Under the pieces are notes generated by a model that was not told where the DNA came from, made no database searches, and worked only from the letters and a program-made list of their open reading frames with translations. A stretch of DNA of 64,000 bases from Microbacterium timonense. GTDB taxonomy: Bacteria; Actinomycetota; Actinomycetes; Actinomycetales; Microbacteriaceae. The translations under genes and the position numbers were made by a program. Positions 30,769-39,355 of the stretch are shown in pieces; position 1 is the first letter of the stretch; every line of letters starts with the position of its first letter. The DNA is taken from NCBI RefSeq assembly GCF_900292075.1, contig NZ_OLMV01000001.1, positions 62,001 to 126,000 on the forward strand, written 5' to 3'.

Positions 30769-32571
30769 ATGACCCATTCATCGTCCGAACGTCAGTGCAC
30801 GGCCGCGCCCGCGAGTCGTCGGCACCGAGCCTGCGGGCTTCACGGGGCAACGGTCCGCTTCGCTGACCGAACCGTGCTCGACGGCGTCGACCTTGCCGTC
30901 GGTGTGGCCGATCGTCTCGCGGTGATCGGAGACAACGGTTCTGGTAAGTCGACGCTTCTGCACGCTCTCGCGGGAGCCGTCTCGCTCACTGCGGGGGAAC
31001 GCGTGGCCCACCTGCCGGGAGGGCTCGCCGTGGCTGAACAGCGACCGAAGTTCCGCCCCGGAGCGACCGTCGCCGAAGCGCTCGACGACTTGCTCGCTGA
31101 TATCCGTCGCATCGAGGCTGAGATGCAGGAAGCCGCCGAGAAACTGGCCGGCGCTGACGGAGACGAACAGGCCCGTCTCCTCGAAGAGCTGAGCGCCGCG
31201 ATGGACCGCTTCGAGGCGAGAGACGGCTACAACCTCGACCAGCGCGTCGACTCCGCCCTCGACCAGCTTTCGCTGGGGGGCATCGACCGAGAGCGTCCGG
31301 TCGATTCGCTCTCCGGCGGGGAGCGGGCGCGGCTCGCGCTCGCGGCAGCGTTGTCGTCCGAGGCGGAACTACTCCTTCTCGACGAGCCCACGAACGACCT
31401 CGATGACGCTGGTGTCGCCTGGATGGAGGAACGGCTTGCGCGCCATCAGGGGGCCCTGGTGATCGTGACGCACGATCGCGCGCTGCTTGAACGCTTCGCG
31501 ACGGACATCGTCTGCGTCGAGCACGGCGCACTGCGCCGGTACGGCGATGGGTACGCCGGGTACCTGGCGTCGCGAGACGCAGAACGGAGACGGCTGCTGA
31601 ACGAGCACCAGGCATGGCGAATCGATCTGGCAAGGAACGAAGCGCTCGTCGCGGCCAACTCGTTCCGCCTCGACGGCATACCCCGGAAACAGACACGAGC
31701 CGTGTTCGGGCATGGCGCTTTTCGGGCACGCAACAGCGATCATGGCGCGGCAGGTCGAATCAAGCAGGCGAAGGAGCGTGTCGCCCGCCTCCGAGCGAGC
31801 CCGGCACCGCCGCCGCCGTCGCCGCTGAGGTTTGCGCCCTCGTTCGCCACCACGCCGCTGATGGAAGACGACGGGATTGCCCGGGAGATGCAGCTCGTGC
31901 TGACTGCGGACTCGGTCAGCCTGGGGCTCGACAGTAGGGGTCCCCGACTCACGCTCGGATCTCTGGAGGTGCGCGAGGGCGATCGTTGGCTTGTCTCGGG
32001 ACCGAACGGCGCCGGCAAGACGACGCTGTTGCGTGTGCTCGCGGGCGAAATTGTGCCGGAGCGAGGCGCAATCCGGCACCGGCCCGCGCTTCGTGTGACG
32101 TGGTTGCGGCAAGACCTCACTGCGGGCTTCGAGGGGACGCTCCTCGACGCTTTCGCTGACGCGATAAGCGCATATCGCGATGACGCTGCTGATTCTCTGC
32201 TCGGGCTCGGTCTCTTTCCTGCCCGTGATCTCGAGCTGACGTTCTCCCAGCTGTCGATCGGGCAACGCAGGCGTTTCGAGCTCGCAGTAGCGGTATCGAT
32301 ACCCAGTGACATCCTCTTGCTGGACGAACCCACGAATCACCTGGCTCCCGAGCTTGTCGAGCAATTGGAGAGCGCACTGATCGACTATCCCGGCGCCGTG
32401 ATCACCGTCACGCATGACCGACGCTGGCGGCAGCATGCGGCCGAAGCCAATCAGACGCGAAGAATCGAAGTGCAATCCGGAGGGCTCGTCTCAGTGGTCG
32501 GGCGTGCATGCCCGCCAGCGCCGGCGCCGGGGGAGCCGCCCCTCGATGAGGAGACAGAGGTCGCGTCCTGA
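30769..32571 (+). CDS. ABC-F family ribosome protection ATPase (putative antibiotic resistance)
   Basis: A 600-aa soluble protein with two ABC domains and no membrane segments. Domain 1 has GDNGSGKST (54-62), signature SLSGGERARLAL and LLLLDEPTNDLD; domain 2 has GPNGAGKTT, LSIGQRRRFEL and ILLLDEPTNHL. The interdomain linker (about 265-345, with LLNEHQAWRIDLARNEAL and RIKQAKERVARL) is the helical arm that enters the ribosome E site in ABC-F proteins. Members displace macrolides, lincosamides, streptogramins or related drugs from the peptidyl-transferase region; the drug is unknown here. ATG 30769 has GAGAGGAG just upstream. Composition looks slightly less GC-rich than neighbours, consistent with transfer. 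Confidence 0.9.
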   Translation: MTHSSSERQCTAAPASRRHRACGLHGATVRFADRTVLDGVDLAVGVADRLAVIGDNGSGKSTLLHALAGAVSLTAGERVAHLPGGLAVAEQRPKFRPGATVAEALDDLLADIRRIEAEMQEAAEKLAGADGDEQARLLEELSAAMDRFEARDGYNLDQRVDSALDQLSLGGIDRERPVDSLSGGERARLALAAALSSEAELLLLDEPTNDLDDAGVAWMEERLARHQGALVIVTHDRALLERFATDIVCVEHGALRRYGDGYAGYLASRDAERRRLLNEHQAWRIDLARNEALVAANSFRLDGIPRKQTRAVFGHGAFRARNSDHGAAGRIKQAKERVARLRASPAPPPPSPLRFAPSFATTPLMEDDGIAREMQLVLTADSVSLGLDSRGPRLTLGSLEVREGDRWLVSGPNGAGKTTLLRVLAGEIVPERGAIRHRPALRVTWLRQDLTAGFEGTLLDAFADAISAYRDDAADSLLGLGLFPARDLELTFSQLSIGQRRRFELAVAVSIPSDILLLDEPTNHLAPELVEQLESALIDYPGAVITVTHDRRWRQHAAEANQTRRIEVQSGGLVSVVGRACPPAPAPGEPPLDEETEVAS

Positions 32572-32602
32572 GCCGCGACACCGCCTCCTCGCCGCTGTGG
32601 CC

Positions 32603-34720
32603 TCAGGCGTCGGGCACGACGTCGCCCGCGAACACGCCGGCAGGGTCGACATGCTGCCGGATCGCGCGCACGCGGAGCGAGGTGTCGTCGTCGAACAGCC
32701 GCTGGGGCCGGGACGGATCGGCGGCGAACGTCGGCACGACGAGCCCGGTGTCCCACGGGGAGAGCGTGTCACGGAGCCGGTCGAGGATGCCTCGCGCCGC
32801 GTCGTCGGAGGGCCCGAGCCGACCGGCGAAGTAGGCGAACGCACCCGCGTACAGACCGACCGCGCCGGCGTCCGTCGGCTCGTGCGCGAGCGCCCCGCCC
32901 AGCTGACGGAGCTCGCACATGATGCCGGACCGGGTCGCGGCATCCACGAAGGCGGCGATTCCCTGCGGTCCGAGGTCGCGGACCATGAGGTGGTCGGCCG
33001 CGTGGTGGAGGCCGAACGGCAGGTCCATATGCGTGTGCGGCGCCTCGTGAGGTGCGGCGAGCCGCCACGAGTCCAAGAGCGGCTCGTCGACCGCCCGGAC
33101 CGCATCGAGCAGCGTGCGGGCCGCTGTCCAGGGATCGAGGGTGTGATCGCCGAGGCGATGGGCGACGCCGTCGATGACGATGCACGTGCGCCCGGCCAGG
33201 TGCCGCGGCATCCCCGGCATCTTCGGAACCTCGACGATGCGCAGAGCCGTGGAGATCTCCGCCGGTGCATCCAGCGTCCACTCGTACCAGGCGCGCGCCA
33301 CCTCCTGCGCGCGATCGAGGCCGAACATGATGGTTCCCGTCGCGATCTCGGTCAGCGGGAACAGCCGGATCGTGAGCGCGGTGACGATCCCGAACCCGCC
33401 TCCGCCGCCGCGCAACGCCCAGAACAGGTCGGGATCACTCGCCGCGTCGACGATGCGGAGCACCCCCTCTGCGTCGACCAGCTCGATCCGCTCCACGCAG
33501 TTGGCGGCGACGCCGCGGCCACGCCCGTAGAAGCTCAGCCCGCCGCGCAGCAGGTACCCGATCACGCCGACGTCGCCCGAGGAGCCATGCGGTGCGCCGA
33601 GACCGTGAGGCACCACTGCTTCGAGAACATCGGCCCACTTCGCTCCCGCGGGCACCCGCGCGGTGGACGTGAGCGGGTCGACGGTCACGGGTTCGTCCAG
33701 AAGCACACGGATGAGTGCTTCCCCGCTCATGGGCGGCACCATGCTCGACCGGTGCCCGGTCGAGTGCGTCCGCACCGTCAGACCGCGCTGGCGGGCATCC
33801 TCGATCAGCGCCACGACGTCGGAGACGGACCGGGCGACACCCGCCGTCTGCGGCCGGAGCCTGTTGTTCAGCTCGTACCCGCTCACCGCCGTGCGATACG
33901 CCGGCCTTCCCGGGTCGGCCAGACGCGCCGCTCGCGTCCCACGCGGCACGGCGACCCCGACGGCGCCGGCGGTCACTGCCACTGCGATGAGCGCGGCCAC
34001 CGGTGCCGGGAAGAGGACGAGGCCGACCGCGGTGACCACTCCGATGCCGAAGACGGCCAGGCATCCCGCCGCCAGCACCGCAGCGGCGGTCTCGGCTTCC
34101 TGGAGCGGACGTGCGAGCCGCACGGATGCACACATGATCACGAGCAGGGATGCCGCGCCCACGCCGGCGGCGATCGCCCCGAGCGGTTCGCCGGCCATCG
34201 CTGCGATCGCCGGGCGCAGCGCGATGAGAGCACCAGAGAGCACGGCCGCGGTGATGGCGAGCCGCATCGGACGGCGACGCCGCACCGAGAGTGCGAGGGG
34301 CACCGGGAGGAGGTACCGGGGCGTCCACGGTTCACGCGCCCTCGGGATCCCGGCCACCAGGAGCGCGCAGGCGGCCGCGAGGCCGAATGCGCCCGCGGCC
34401 GAGAGCAGGAGGGCGAGGGCCGAGAGCCCTGTCGTGAGGTGCAGGATCGCGCCCGCGGCCGCCACCGCGGCGCCCGAAACGGCCCAACGCTGTGGACGCC
34501 CCCCGTCTGCGCCACGCCCGAGCAGGAACGCCGACGCGGCGGCCAGCAGGCCCGCGAAGGCGACGGCGAGCGTGCCGGCCGGGCCGGCGGTCAGGATGAT
34601 GGATGCCGCGACCGCGGCCACGACGAAGACCCCCAGGACGACGCCGGTGGCCCGGCGCCCTGAACGGGGTGCGGGGACCGTTCGGCGCCCGGCGCTGATC
34701 TCGAACTCGGTGACTGACAT
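32603..34720 (-). CDS. FAD-binding oxidoreductase with N-terminal membrane domain
   Basis: A 705-aa protein of unusual build. The first about 270 residues hold roughly eight hydrophobic helices (for example GVVLGVFVVAAVAASIIL and LVFPAPVAALIAVAV region). The rest is a PCMH-type flavoprotein: VRTHSTGHRSS, whose His could carry covalent FAD, then APHGSSGDVGVIGYLLRGGL and FWALRGGGGGFGIVTALT, and a BBE-like C-terminus (RQHVDPAGVFAGD). It probably oxidises a small molecule at the membrane, passing electrons onward; substrate unknown. ATG 34720 faces the divergent LysR gene across 121 bp, suggesting that gene regulates it. It converges with ABC-F. Confidence 0.85.
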   Translation of the reverse strand: MSVTEFEISAGRRTVPAPRSGRRATGVVLGVFVVAAVAASIILTAGPAGTLAVAFAGLLAAASAFLLGRGADGGRPQRWAVSGAAVAAAGAILHLTTGLSALALLLSAAGAFGLAAACALLVAGIPRAREPWTPRYLLPVPLALSVRRRRPMRLAITAAVLSGALIALRPAIAAMAGEPLGAIAAGVGAASLLVIMCASVRLARPLQEAETAAAVLAAGCLAVFGIGVVTAVGLVLFPAPVAALIAVAVTAGAVGVAVPRGTRAARLADPGRPAYRTAVSGYELNNRLRPQTAGVARSVSDVVALIEDARQRGLTVRTHSTGHRSSMVPPMSGEALIRVLLDEPVTVDPLTSTARVPAGAKWADVLEAVVPHGLGAPHGSSGDVGVIGYLLRGGLSFYGRGRGVAANCVERIELVDAEGVLRIVDAASDPDLFWALRGGGGGFGIVTALTIRLFPLTEIATGTIMFGLDRAQEVARAWYEWTLDAPAEISTALRIVEVPKMPGMPRHLAGRTCIVIDGVAHRLGDHTLDPWTAARTLLDAVRAVDEPLLDSWRLAAPHEAPHTHMDLPFGLHHAADHLMVRDLGPQGIAAFVDAATRSGIMCELRQLGGALAHEPTDAGAVGLYAGAFAYFAGRLGPSDDAARGILDRLRDTLSPWDTGLVVPTFAADPSRPQRLFDDDTSLRVRAIRQHVDPAGVFAGDVVPDA

Positions 34721-34799
34721 GGATTGACCCGTTTCCGTGAGATTCGGCGGGATGTCCGCCGCGAAACAGCGTGGCCTCGCGGCCGCCGAGCGTCCAACG

Positions 34800-34820
34800 A
34801 TGATCCTTGATGGGATCCAT
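34800..34820. promoter_or_regulatory. Possible LysR-type operator
   Basis: ATGATCC (34800-34806) and GGATC-C-AT (34813-34820) form an imperfect inverted repeat around a 6-nt centre in the divergent gap between the FAD oxidoreductase and lysR genes. It lies just upstream of the lysR -10, the usual place of an autoregulatory LysR site. Confidence 0.4.
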
Positions 34821-34830
34821 CGCCGACCGA

Positions 34831-34836
34831 GATAAT
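34831..34836 (+). promoter_or_regulatory. Candidate -10 of the lysR-type gene
   Basis: GATAAT matches TATAAT at five of six positions and lies 5 nt before the GTG at 34842. There is no Shine-Dalgarno, so the mRNA is probably leaderless. Confidence 0.5.
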
Positions 34837-34841
34837 GCGCT

Positions 34842-35768
34842 GTGGAAGTGCGTCAGCTCGAGGTGTTCCTCGCCGTGGCGGAGGAGCAGAGTTTCACCCG
34901 CGCGGCGGAGAGGCTCCATCTCGTTCAGTCCGCCGTCTCAGCCACCATCAAGTCGCTGGAGAACGAGCTGGGGTTCACGCTGTTCCTCCGGGGTCCCCGC
35001 ACCGTCGAGCTGACGAGCGAAGGTGAAGGACTGCTGCCGGCAGCCCGCGGAGCCGTCGCCGCTCTCGCCGAGGCCCGAGATGTGGCGGCCGACTACCGCG
35101 GCCAGGTGCGGGGCACCGTGAACCTCGGTGTTCTCGCGACCTCCGACTCCGCGGAGATCCGGCAGGCGCTGCGCGCGTTCCGCGAGGCCTACCCCGAGGT
35201 CGTCGTCTCGGCGCGGACCAGCCCGACCGGCACCGCTGGGCTCATCCAGGGCGTGATGGACGGCTCTCTCGACGTATCGATCATCGTGCTGCCGTTCCCG
35301 GTTCCGGACGAGATCGAGATCCTGCATCTCTTCTCGGGGGAATACGTGTTCGCCGCGGCCGAGACGCACCCGCTCGTCTCGAACGGACGTGAGTCGGGGA
35401 AGCCGCACGCTCCGGCTGACCCATCTGTGCTCCACGGGCTCGACCTGCTCGGGATGCCGCGAGGCTTCGCGATGCGCCGTGCGCAGGACGACCAGCTCGC
35501 CGTGTGGGGTGTGCGCTCGGAGGTCCGTATGGAGCTGACGGACGTGAGCACTCTGGCACAGTGCATCGCGGACGGGCTCGGCGTCGGCCTCTTGCCCCAT
35601 GGCGCCGTCGACGCACATCCTCAGCTCGCGGTGCTCGACATCGCGGGCGTCACTGCGACGTGGTCCGTCGGCCTGGCGACGCGGCGCGGACGCCGCCGGT
35701 CGGCCGCGCTCCGGCTGCTCATGCAGGCGCTGCACGATGCCACGACTGCGCCTGCGCCGGAGACATGA
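34842..35768 (+). CDS. LysR-family transcriptional regulator
   Basis: A 308-aa regulator. The N-terminal winged helix-turn-helix (residues 1-60) has QLEVFLAVAEEQSFTRAAERL and QSAVSATIKSLE; the effector domain follows (from about 90, GTVNLGVLAT) with the C-terminal ADGLGVGLLPHGAV segment. The start is GTG 34842. It is divergent from the membrane-anchored FAD oxidoreductase and probably controls it and itself. It ends at a strong bidirectional terminator. Confidence 0.93.
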   Translation: MEVRQLEVFLAVAEEQSFTRAAERLHLVQSAVSATIKSLENELGFTLFLRGPRTVELTSEGEGLLPAARGAVAALAEARDVAADYRGQVRGTVNLGVLATSDSAEIRQALRAFREAYPEVVVSARTSPTGTAGLIQGVMDGSLDVSIIVLPFPVPDEIEILHLFSGEYVFAAAETHPLVSNGRESGKPHAPADPSVLHGLDLLGMPRGFAMRRAQDDQLAVWGVRSEVRMELTDVSTLAQCIADGLGVGLLPHGAVDAHPQLAVLDIAGVTATWSVGLATRRGRRRSAALRLLMQALHDATTAPAPET

Positions 35769-35820
35769 GTCAGCTGTCACGGCGGCCCGCAGCCGGCCCG
35801 TCGCGTTCAGCCGCCGAAGG

Positions 35821-35847
35821 CCCCGGTGAGCGAGGCGCTCACCGGGG
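35821..35847. terminator. Bidirectional terminator between lysR and the VOC gene
   Basis: A perfect 12-bp stem: CCCCGGTGAGCG (35821-35832), loop AGG, and the complement at 35836-35847, followed by CTT on one side and preceded by AAGG. It serves the two convergent genes. Confidence 0.85.
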
Positions 35848-35872
35848 CTTCGACCTCAACCGCCGTGGTGCG

Positions 35873-36289
35873 TCACGCGGGCGGTGCCGCGATGTCGAGC
35901 ACCCACGTCACGCCGAAGCGATCGGTGAGCTGCCCGTACAGGGGCGCCCACGGCGACGCGCCGAGCGGCTGGATCACCGTGGCGCCCTCGACGAGCTTCT
36001 CCCAGAACCCCTGCAGTTCCGCCGCGTCGTCGCCGCGCACCGACACGTAGAACGCGTGCTGACCCTGGTCCCACGGCAGGTGCGGGTAGACGTCGTAGGC
36101 CATGATGCGGATGCCGTTTGCCGCTGCGAGCTGGCCGAACGTGAGGTGGTCGGCGCTCGCCGGATCGGTGTTGCCCATGTCGGCGTACGTGACGAGGGTC
36201 AGCTCACCGCCGAACGCGGACTGGTAGAACTCGAGCGCGGCGCGGGCATCGCCGCGGAAGTTGAGGTGGGGTGTGACGTGGACGCTCAT
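35873..36289 (-). CDS. VOC family protein, PhnB-like
   Basis: A 138-aa glyoxalase-fold protein. It starts MSVHVTPHLNFRGDARAALEFYQSAFGGEL, the PhnB-type opening, and has DQGQHAFYVSVRGDD and a C-terminal YGQLTDRFGVTWVLDI strand. PhnB-like proteins are small metal-binding or metal-free dimers, and their reactions are mostly unknown. ATG 36289 has AGGAG 6 nt upstream. It is divergent from a WYL-domain regulator with an inverted repeat between them, a recurrent gene pair. Confidence 0.9.
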   Translation of the reverse strand: MSVHVTPHLNFRGDARAALEFYQSAFGGELTLVTYADMGNTDPASADHLTFGQLAAANGIRIMAYDVYPHLPWDQGQHAFYVSVRGDDAAELQGFWEKLVEGATVIQPLGASPWAPLYGQLTDRFGVTWVLDIAAPPA

Positions 36290-36346
36290 GTGGACTCCTG
36301 TTCTCTGACTCCGGCCGGACGCCGGGGCAACAGCGAGCCTCGCAAC

Positions 36347-36373
36347 AGAAGCGGTCACATACCGGCCGCTTCT
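36347..36373. promoter_or_regulatory. Inverted-repeat operator between the VOC and WYL genes
   Basis: AGAAGCGG (36347-36354) and CCGCTTCT (36366-36373) are perfect complements around an 11-nt centre that itself contains CGGT...ACCG. It lies 16 bp before the WYL regulator start and 58 bp before the VOC start, so it could control both promoters. Confidence 0.5.
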
Positions 36374-36389
36374 TGAAGAGAATCGAGCT

Positions 36390-37406
36390 ATGCCCGGACC
36401 TTCTTCGCGGATGCTCACGCTTCTGTCATTGCTGCAGACCCGCCGCGACTGGCCGGGACGCCTTCTCGCCGAGCGACTGAGCGTGAGCCCGCGCACGCTG
36501 CGCCGGGACGTGGAGAACCTGCGCGACCTCGGGTACCGGATCACCGCGATGAAGGGACCTGACGGCGGCTACCGGCTCGAGGCCGGATCGGAGTTGCCCC
36601 CGATGCTCTTCGACGACGATCAGGTCATCGCTCTGGCCGTAGCCCTGCGCACGGCATCCGCCGCCGGCGGCCCGCAGGCCGAGGCATCCCTGCGTGCACT
36701 CGCGACCGTGAGGCAGGTCATGCCGTCGCGGCTGCGTCACCGTGTCGACGGCCTCCGATTCACCACGCTCGCCGTCTCGCCCCACGCCGATCCCGCCGTG
36801 CCGGCGGCCGTCCTCGTCGCGGTGAGCGACGCCGTGAGAGCTCGAGAAGTGCTCCGCTTCGACTACGCCGGCGTCGGCGGCGCCGCTCACGCCGACTCGA
36901 CGCGCCGTCGAGTGGAGCCGCATCATGTGGTGTTCCGTGGGGGCCGCTGGTACCTCGTCGGCTGGGAACTGGATCGTGAGGAATGGCGGGTGTTCCGCAT
37001 CGACCGACTCGAGCCGCGCATCCCGACCGGCCCCCGGTTCACGCCGCGCTCCGTTCCGGGCGGCGATGTGGCCCGCTTCGTCGCCGCGCGCTTCAAGGGC
37101 GGCGAGCGTGGCACGGACTGGCCCGTCACCGGTCACGCGGTGCTGCGTCTTCCCGCGCGGCGCGTGATCCCGTTCGCCGACGACGGCGTGGTCGAAGAGC
37201 TCGGTCCCGACCAGACGCGCCTCGTCCTCGGCTCCTGGTCGTGGACGGCGCTCGCCGCCGCGTTCGCGCGATTCGACGCTCCCATGACGCAGGTCGCCCC
37301 GCGTGAGCTGGCCGAGGCCTTCGGCGTCCTCGCCACGAGAATGGCTGACGCTGTCAGCGGTGAGAGTGGTGAGCCCCGCCACCGACGTGGACCCGGCCGC
37401 AGCTGA
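36390..37406 (+). CDS. YafY-type HTH/WYL-domain transcriptional regulator
   Basis: A 338-aa regulator. The N-terminal helix-turn-helix (about 6-60) has LLSLLQTRRDWPGRLLAERL and SPRTLRRDVENLR. The WYL domain lies in the middle (about 140-215), where VVFRGGRWYLVGWELDREEWR carries the W-Y-L motif, and a WCX domain follows at the C-terminus. WYL domains bind ligands or nucleic acid; the signal is unknown. Divergent placement suggests control of the VOC gene. The stop is 12 bp from the convergent amine oxidase gene. Confidence 0.92.
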   Translation: MPGPSSRMLTLLSLLQTRRDWPGRLLAERLSVSPRTLRRDVENLRDLGYRITAMKGPDGGYRLEAGSELPPMLFDDDQVIALAVALRTASAAGGPQAEASLRALATVRQVMPSRLRHRVDGLRFTTLAVSPHADPAVPAAVLVAVSDAVRAREVLRFDYAGVGGAAHADSTRRRVEPHHVVFRGGRWYLVGWELDREEWRVFRIDRLEPRIPTGPRFTPRSVPGGDVARFVAARFKGGERGTDWPVTGHAVLRLPARRVIPFADDGVVEELGPDQTRLVLGSWSWTALAAAFARFDAPMTQVAPRELAEAFGVLATRMADAVSGESGEPRHRRGPGRS

Positions 37407-37418
37407 GCCAGGACCGGT

Positions 37419-38747
37419 TCAGTGGCCGGCCCAGAGGTCTTCGATCGGGATGCCGCGGCCGAGGATGCGGGAGGCCGCGCGGTGACCGGAGAGCATCGCC
37501 GCCGGCACCGTCGCAGGGTCCTCCGTCCAGGTCGCCTCACCGGCCAGGTGCAGCACGCCACCGACGGGGGTCGCCAGGTCGTCGTGATCTGCAGTCGTCG
37601 ACCCGACGGTCATGTACGCGTACGAGCCGTGCGTCCAGGGATCGTCCTGCCAGTCCGTCACGTGCACGGAGGTCGGAGCCTCGACGCGGTCTCCGTAGAG
37701 GCGCCGCAGCTGCACCAGGATCGATTCCACGATCTCGTCCTCGGTCCAGTCCCGCGTCTCGACCGCGGCGGGACCGGCGGCGAAGGTGAGCAGCGTCGGC
37801 GTGTCGTGGAGCGCGGTCAGGTCGTACCAGGAATGCCACCAGCGACTCTGCGGACCCTGCTGGCGGATCGCGTACACATCGTCGTCCCAGAACTTCGTGG
37901 GGAAGCGCAGGAAGACCTTCTCGAACGCGTTCATACGCAACCGGCTCAGAGCGCCGGCGACCGGCTCGGGCAGGGGCGGCTCGATGACGAACTCGTCGGA
38001 CTGGAGCACGCCCACCGGCACCGTCACCACCGCGGCGCCCGCCGCGAACACGCCCTGGTCCGTGGTCACGACCACACCGTCCGGCGACCACTGCACCCGT
38101 GAGACGACATGGATCAGCCGGACGTCCAGGCCTTCGGCGAGCCGGCGCGGCAGCCGGTCGTACCCGTCGGGGAAGACGACCTCGTCGCCCTCTATGGCAT
38201 CGTCGTCCAGCCCGTGAGCGGCGAGGTCCTCGATCCATGCGCCGTACTGCTCCTCGGAGCGATGCTCCAGGTACTCCCGCACGCGCTGGGCCCGTTCGGG
38301 CTCCCAGCCCTGCGCGGCGATGGCCGTCTCCGTGACGTCGCGGTACGAGGCATCGGGGGCCGAGGCCGCGACCGCTTCCAGGAGGGAGGTGTCCACGGTG
38401 TGAATGTCGTCGACGAACGCCTGCGCCGCGGCGTCCGTCAGACGTCGCCCGTCGGGGCCGTAGTACGCGATCGGGCGGCTGTCGGGCTGATAGCCGCCCA
38501 CCGTGAACTCGACCATGTGCATTCCGAACGCCCGCGCGGCGGCGGCGACGGGGGAGTCGGTGATGCCGTGGATCCACGACGCCCCCAGGTCGGTCGTCAG
38601 TCCGAACCGCCGGTCCGTCGAGATCCGGCCCCCCACGCGGTCGCGCGCCTCCAGCACGACGACATCGCGCCCCGCCTCGACCAGCAGCCGTGCCGCCGTC
38701 AGCCCCGCCACACCGGCGCCGACGACGATCGTCTCGAACCGATCCAT
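37419..38747 (-). CDS. Flavin monoamine/polyamine oxidase family protein
   Basis: A 442-aa FAD enzyme. The dinucleotide-binding motif is VVGAGVAGLTAARLL (8-22), with VLEARDRVGGRI just after and DLGASWIHG, the latter typical of polyamine oxidases and LSD1-like proteins. The C-terminal FAD-binding strand is LHLAGEATW. It likely oxidises an amine to an aldehyde with release of H2O2; the amine is unknown. There is no signal peptide. ATG 38747 has AAGGAGG 9 nt upstream. Confidence 0.92.
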   Translation of the reverse strand: MDRFETIVVGAGVAGLTAARLLVEAGRDVVVLEARDRVGGRISTDRRFGLTTDLGASWIHGITDSPVAAAARAFGMHMVEFTVGGYQPDSRPIAYYGPDGRRLTDAAAQAFVDDIHTVDTSLLEAVAASAPDASYRDVTETAIAAQGWEPERAQRVREYLEHRSEEQYGAWIEDLAAHGLDDDAIEGDEVVFPDGYDRLPRRLAEGLDVRLIHVVSRVQWSPDGVVVTTDQGVFAAGAAVVTVPVGVLQSDEFVIEPPLPEPVAGALSRLRMNAFEKVFLRFPTKFWDDDVYAIRQQGPQSRWWHSWYDLTALHDTPTLLTFAAGPAAVETRDWTEDEIVESILVQLRRLYGDRVEAPTSVHVTDWQDDPWTHGSYAYMTVGSTTADHDDLATPVGGVLHLAGEATWTEDPATVPAAMLSGHRAASRILGRGIPIEDLWAGH

Positions 38748-38881
38748 GCCGACGGTCCTCCTTCCGACGCGCCACCGACGCGCGCTCTCGACGCTAGCGC
38801 GTCGGGCATCCGCTCACGATGTATCACCGGCGTGAAATACGCGCTCTGGATGGTCGTTGAATCCCGACCCAAGGAGCATCC

Positions 38882-39355
38882 ATGCGCATCGCGTATCGAA
38901 TCATCTCGTTCGTCATCTGCGCGCTGGTCGCGCTGCAGGCGGCGTCCCACGCGTGGGCGTCCGCCGGCTTCAGCCTCTACCTCGCGGAAGGCGGAGTGGT
39001 GGATGCGGCCACGCAGGAGGGCCCGCCGCCGTTCGCAGAAGCCCTGGGCTTCATGATCCACGGGATGAACGGCATGTTCGTGATCCCGGCCCTCGCGCTC
39101 GTGCTGGTCATCGTCTCGTTCTTCGCGAGGGTGCGTCACGGTGTTCTGTTCGCACTGGGGGTGCTCGGTCTCGTCGTGCTGCAGGTGACGCTGGGGCTGC
39201 TCGGGCACGGTCTGCCGCTGCTGGGCTTCCTGCACGGCATCAACGCACTGCTGCTGTTCACGACCGCGCTGCTGGCAGGATTGAACGCGTCCAAGCGTCG
39301 TACCGAGGCGACCGCCGACGCCGCCGTTCCCGCTGCAGCCGGTGCTGCCGCCTAG
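38882..39355 (+). CDS. Small four-helix membrane protein (possibly DUF6220-like)
   Basis: A 157-aa membrane protein with four hydrophobic helices (about 5-27, 55-80, 83-105 and 110-130) and an Ala-rich tail. Two H-G-x-N motifs (IHGMNG and LHGINA) lie at the start of helices and could bind a metal or haem; this is an inference from spacing. It may belong to DUF6220. ATG 38882 has AAGGAG 6 nt upstream. It overlaps the longest form of the multicopper oxidase frame by 14 bp, so a shared function at the membrane is likely. Confidence 0.7.
   Translation: MRIAYRIISFVICALVALQAASHAWASAGFSLYLAEGGVVDAATQEGPPPFAEALGFMIHGMNGMFVIPALALVLVIVSFFARVRHGVLFALGVLGLVVLQVTLGLLGHGLPLLGFLHGINALLLFTTALLAGLNASKRRTEATADAAVPAAAGAAA

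Noticed and set aside
30645..30866. 73-codon ORF overlapping the ABC-F leader and start
   Set aside because: It has no ribosome-binding site and runs through the attenuator stems and into the ABC-F gene in another frame.
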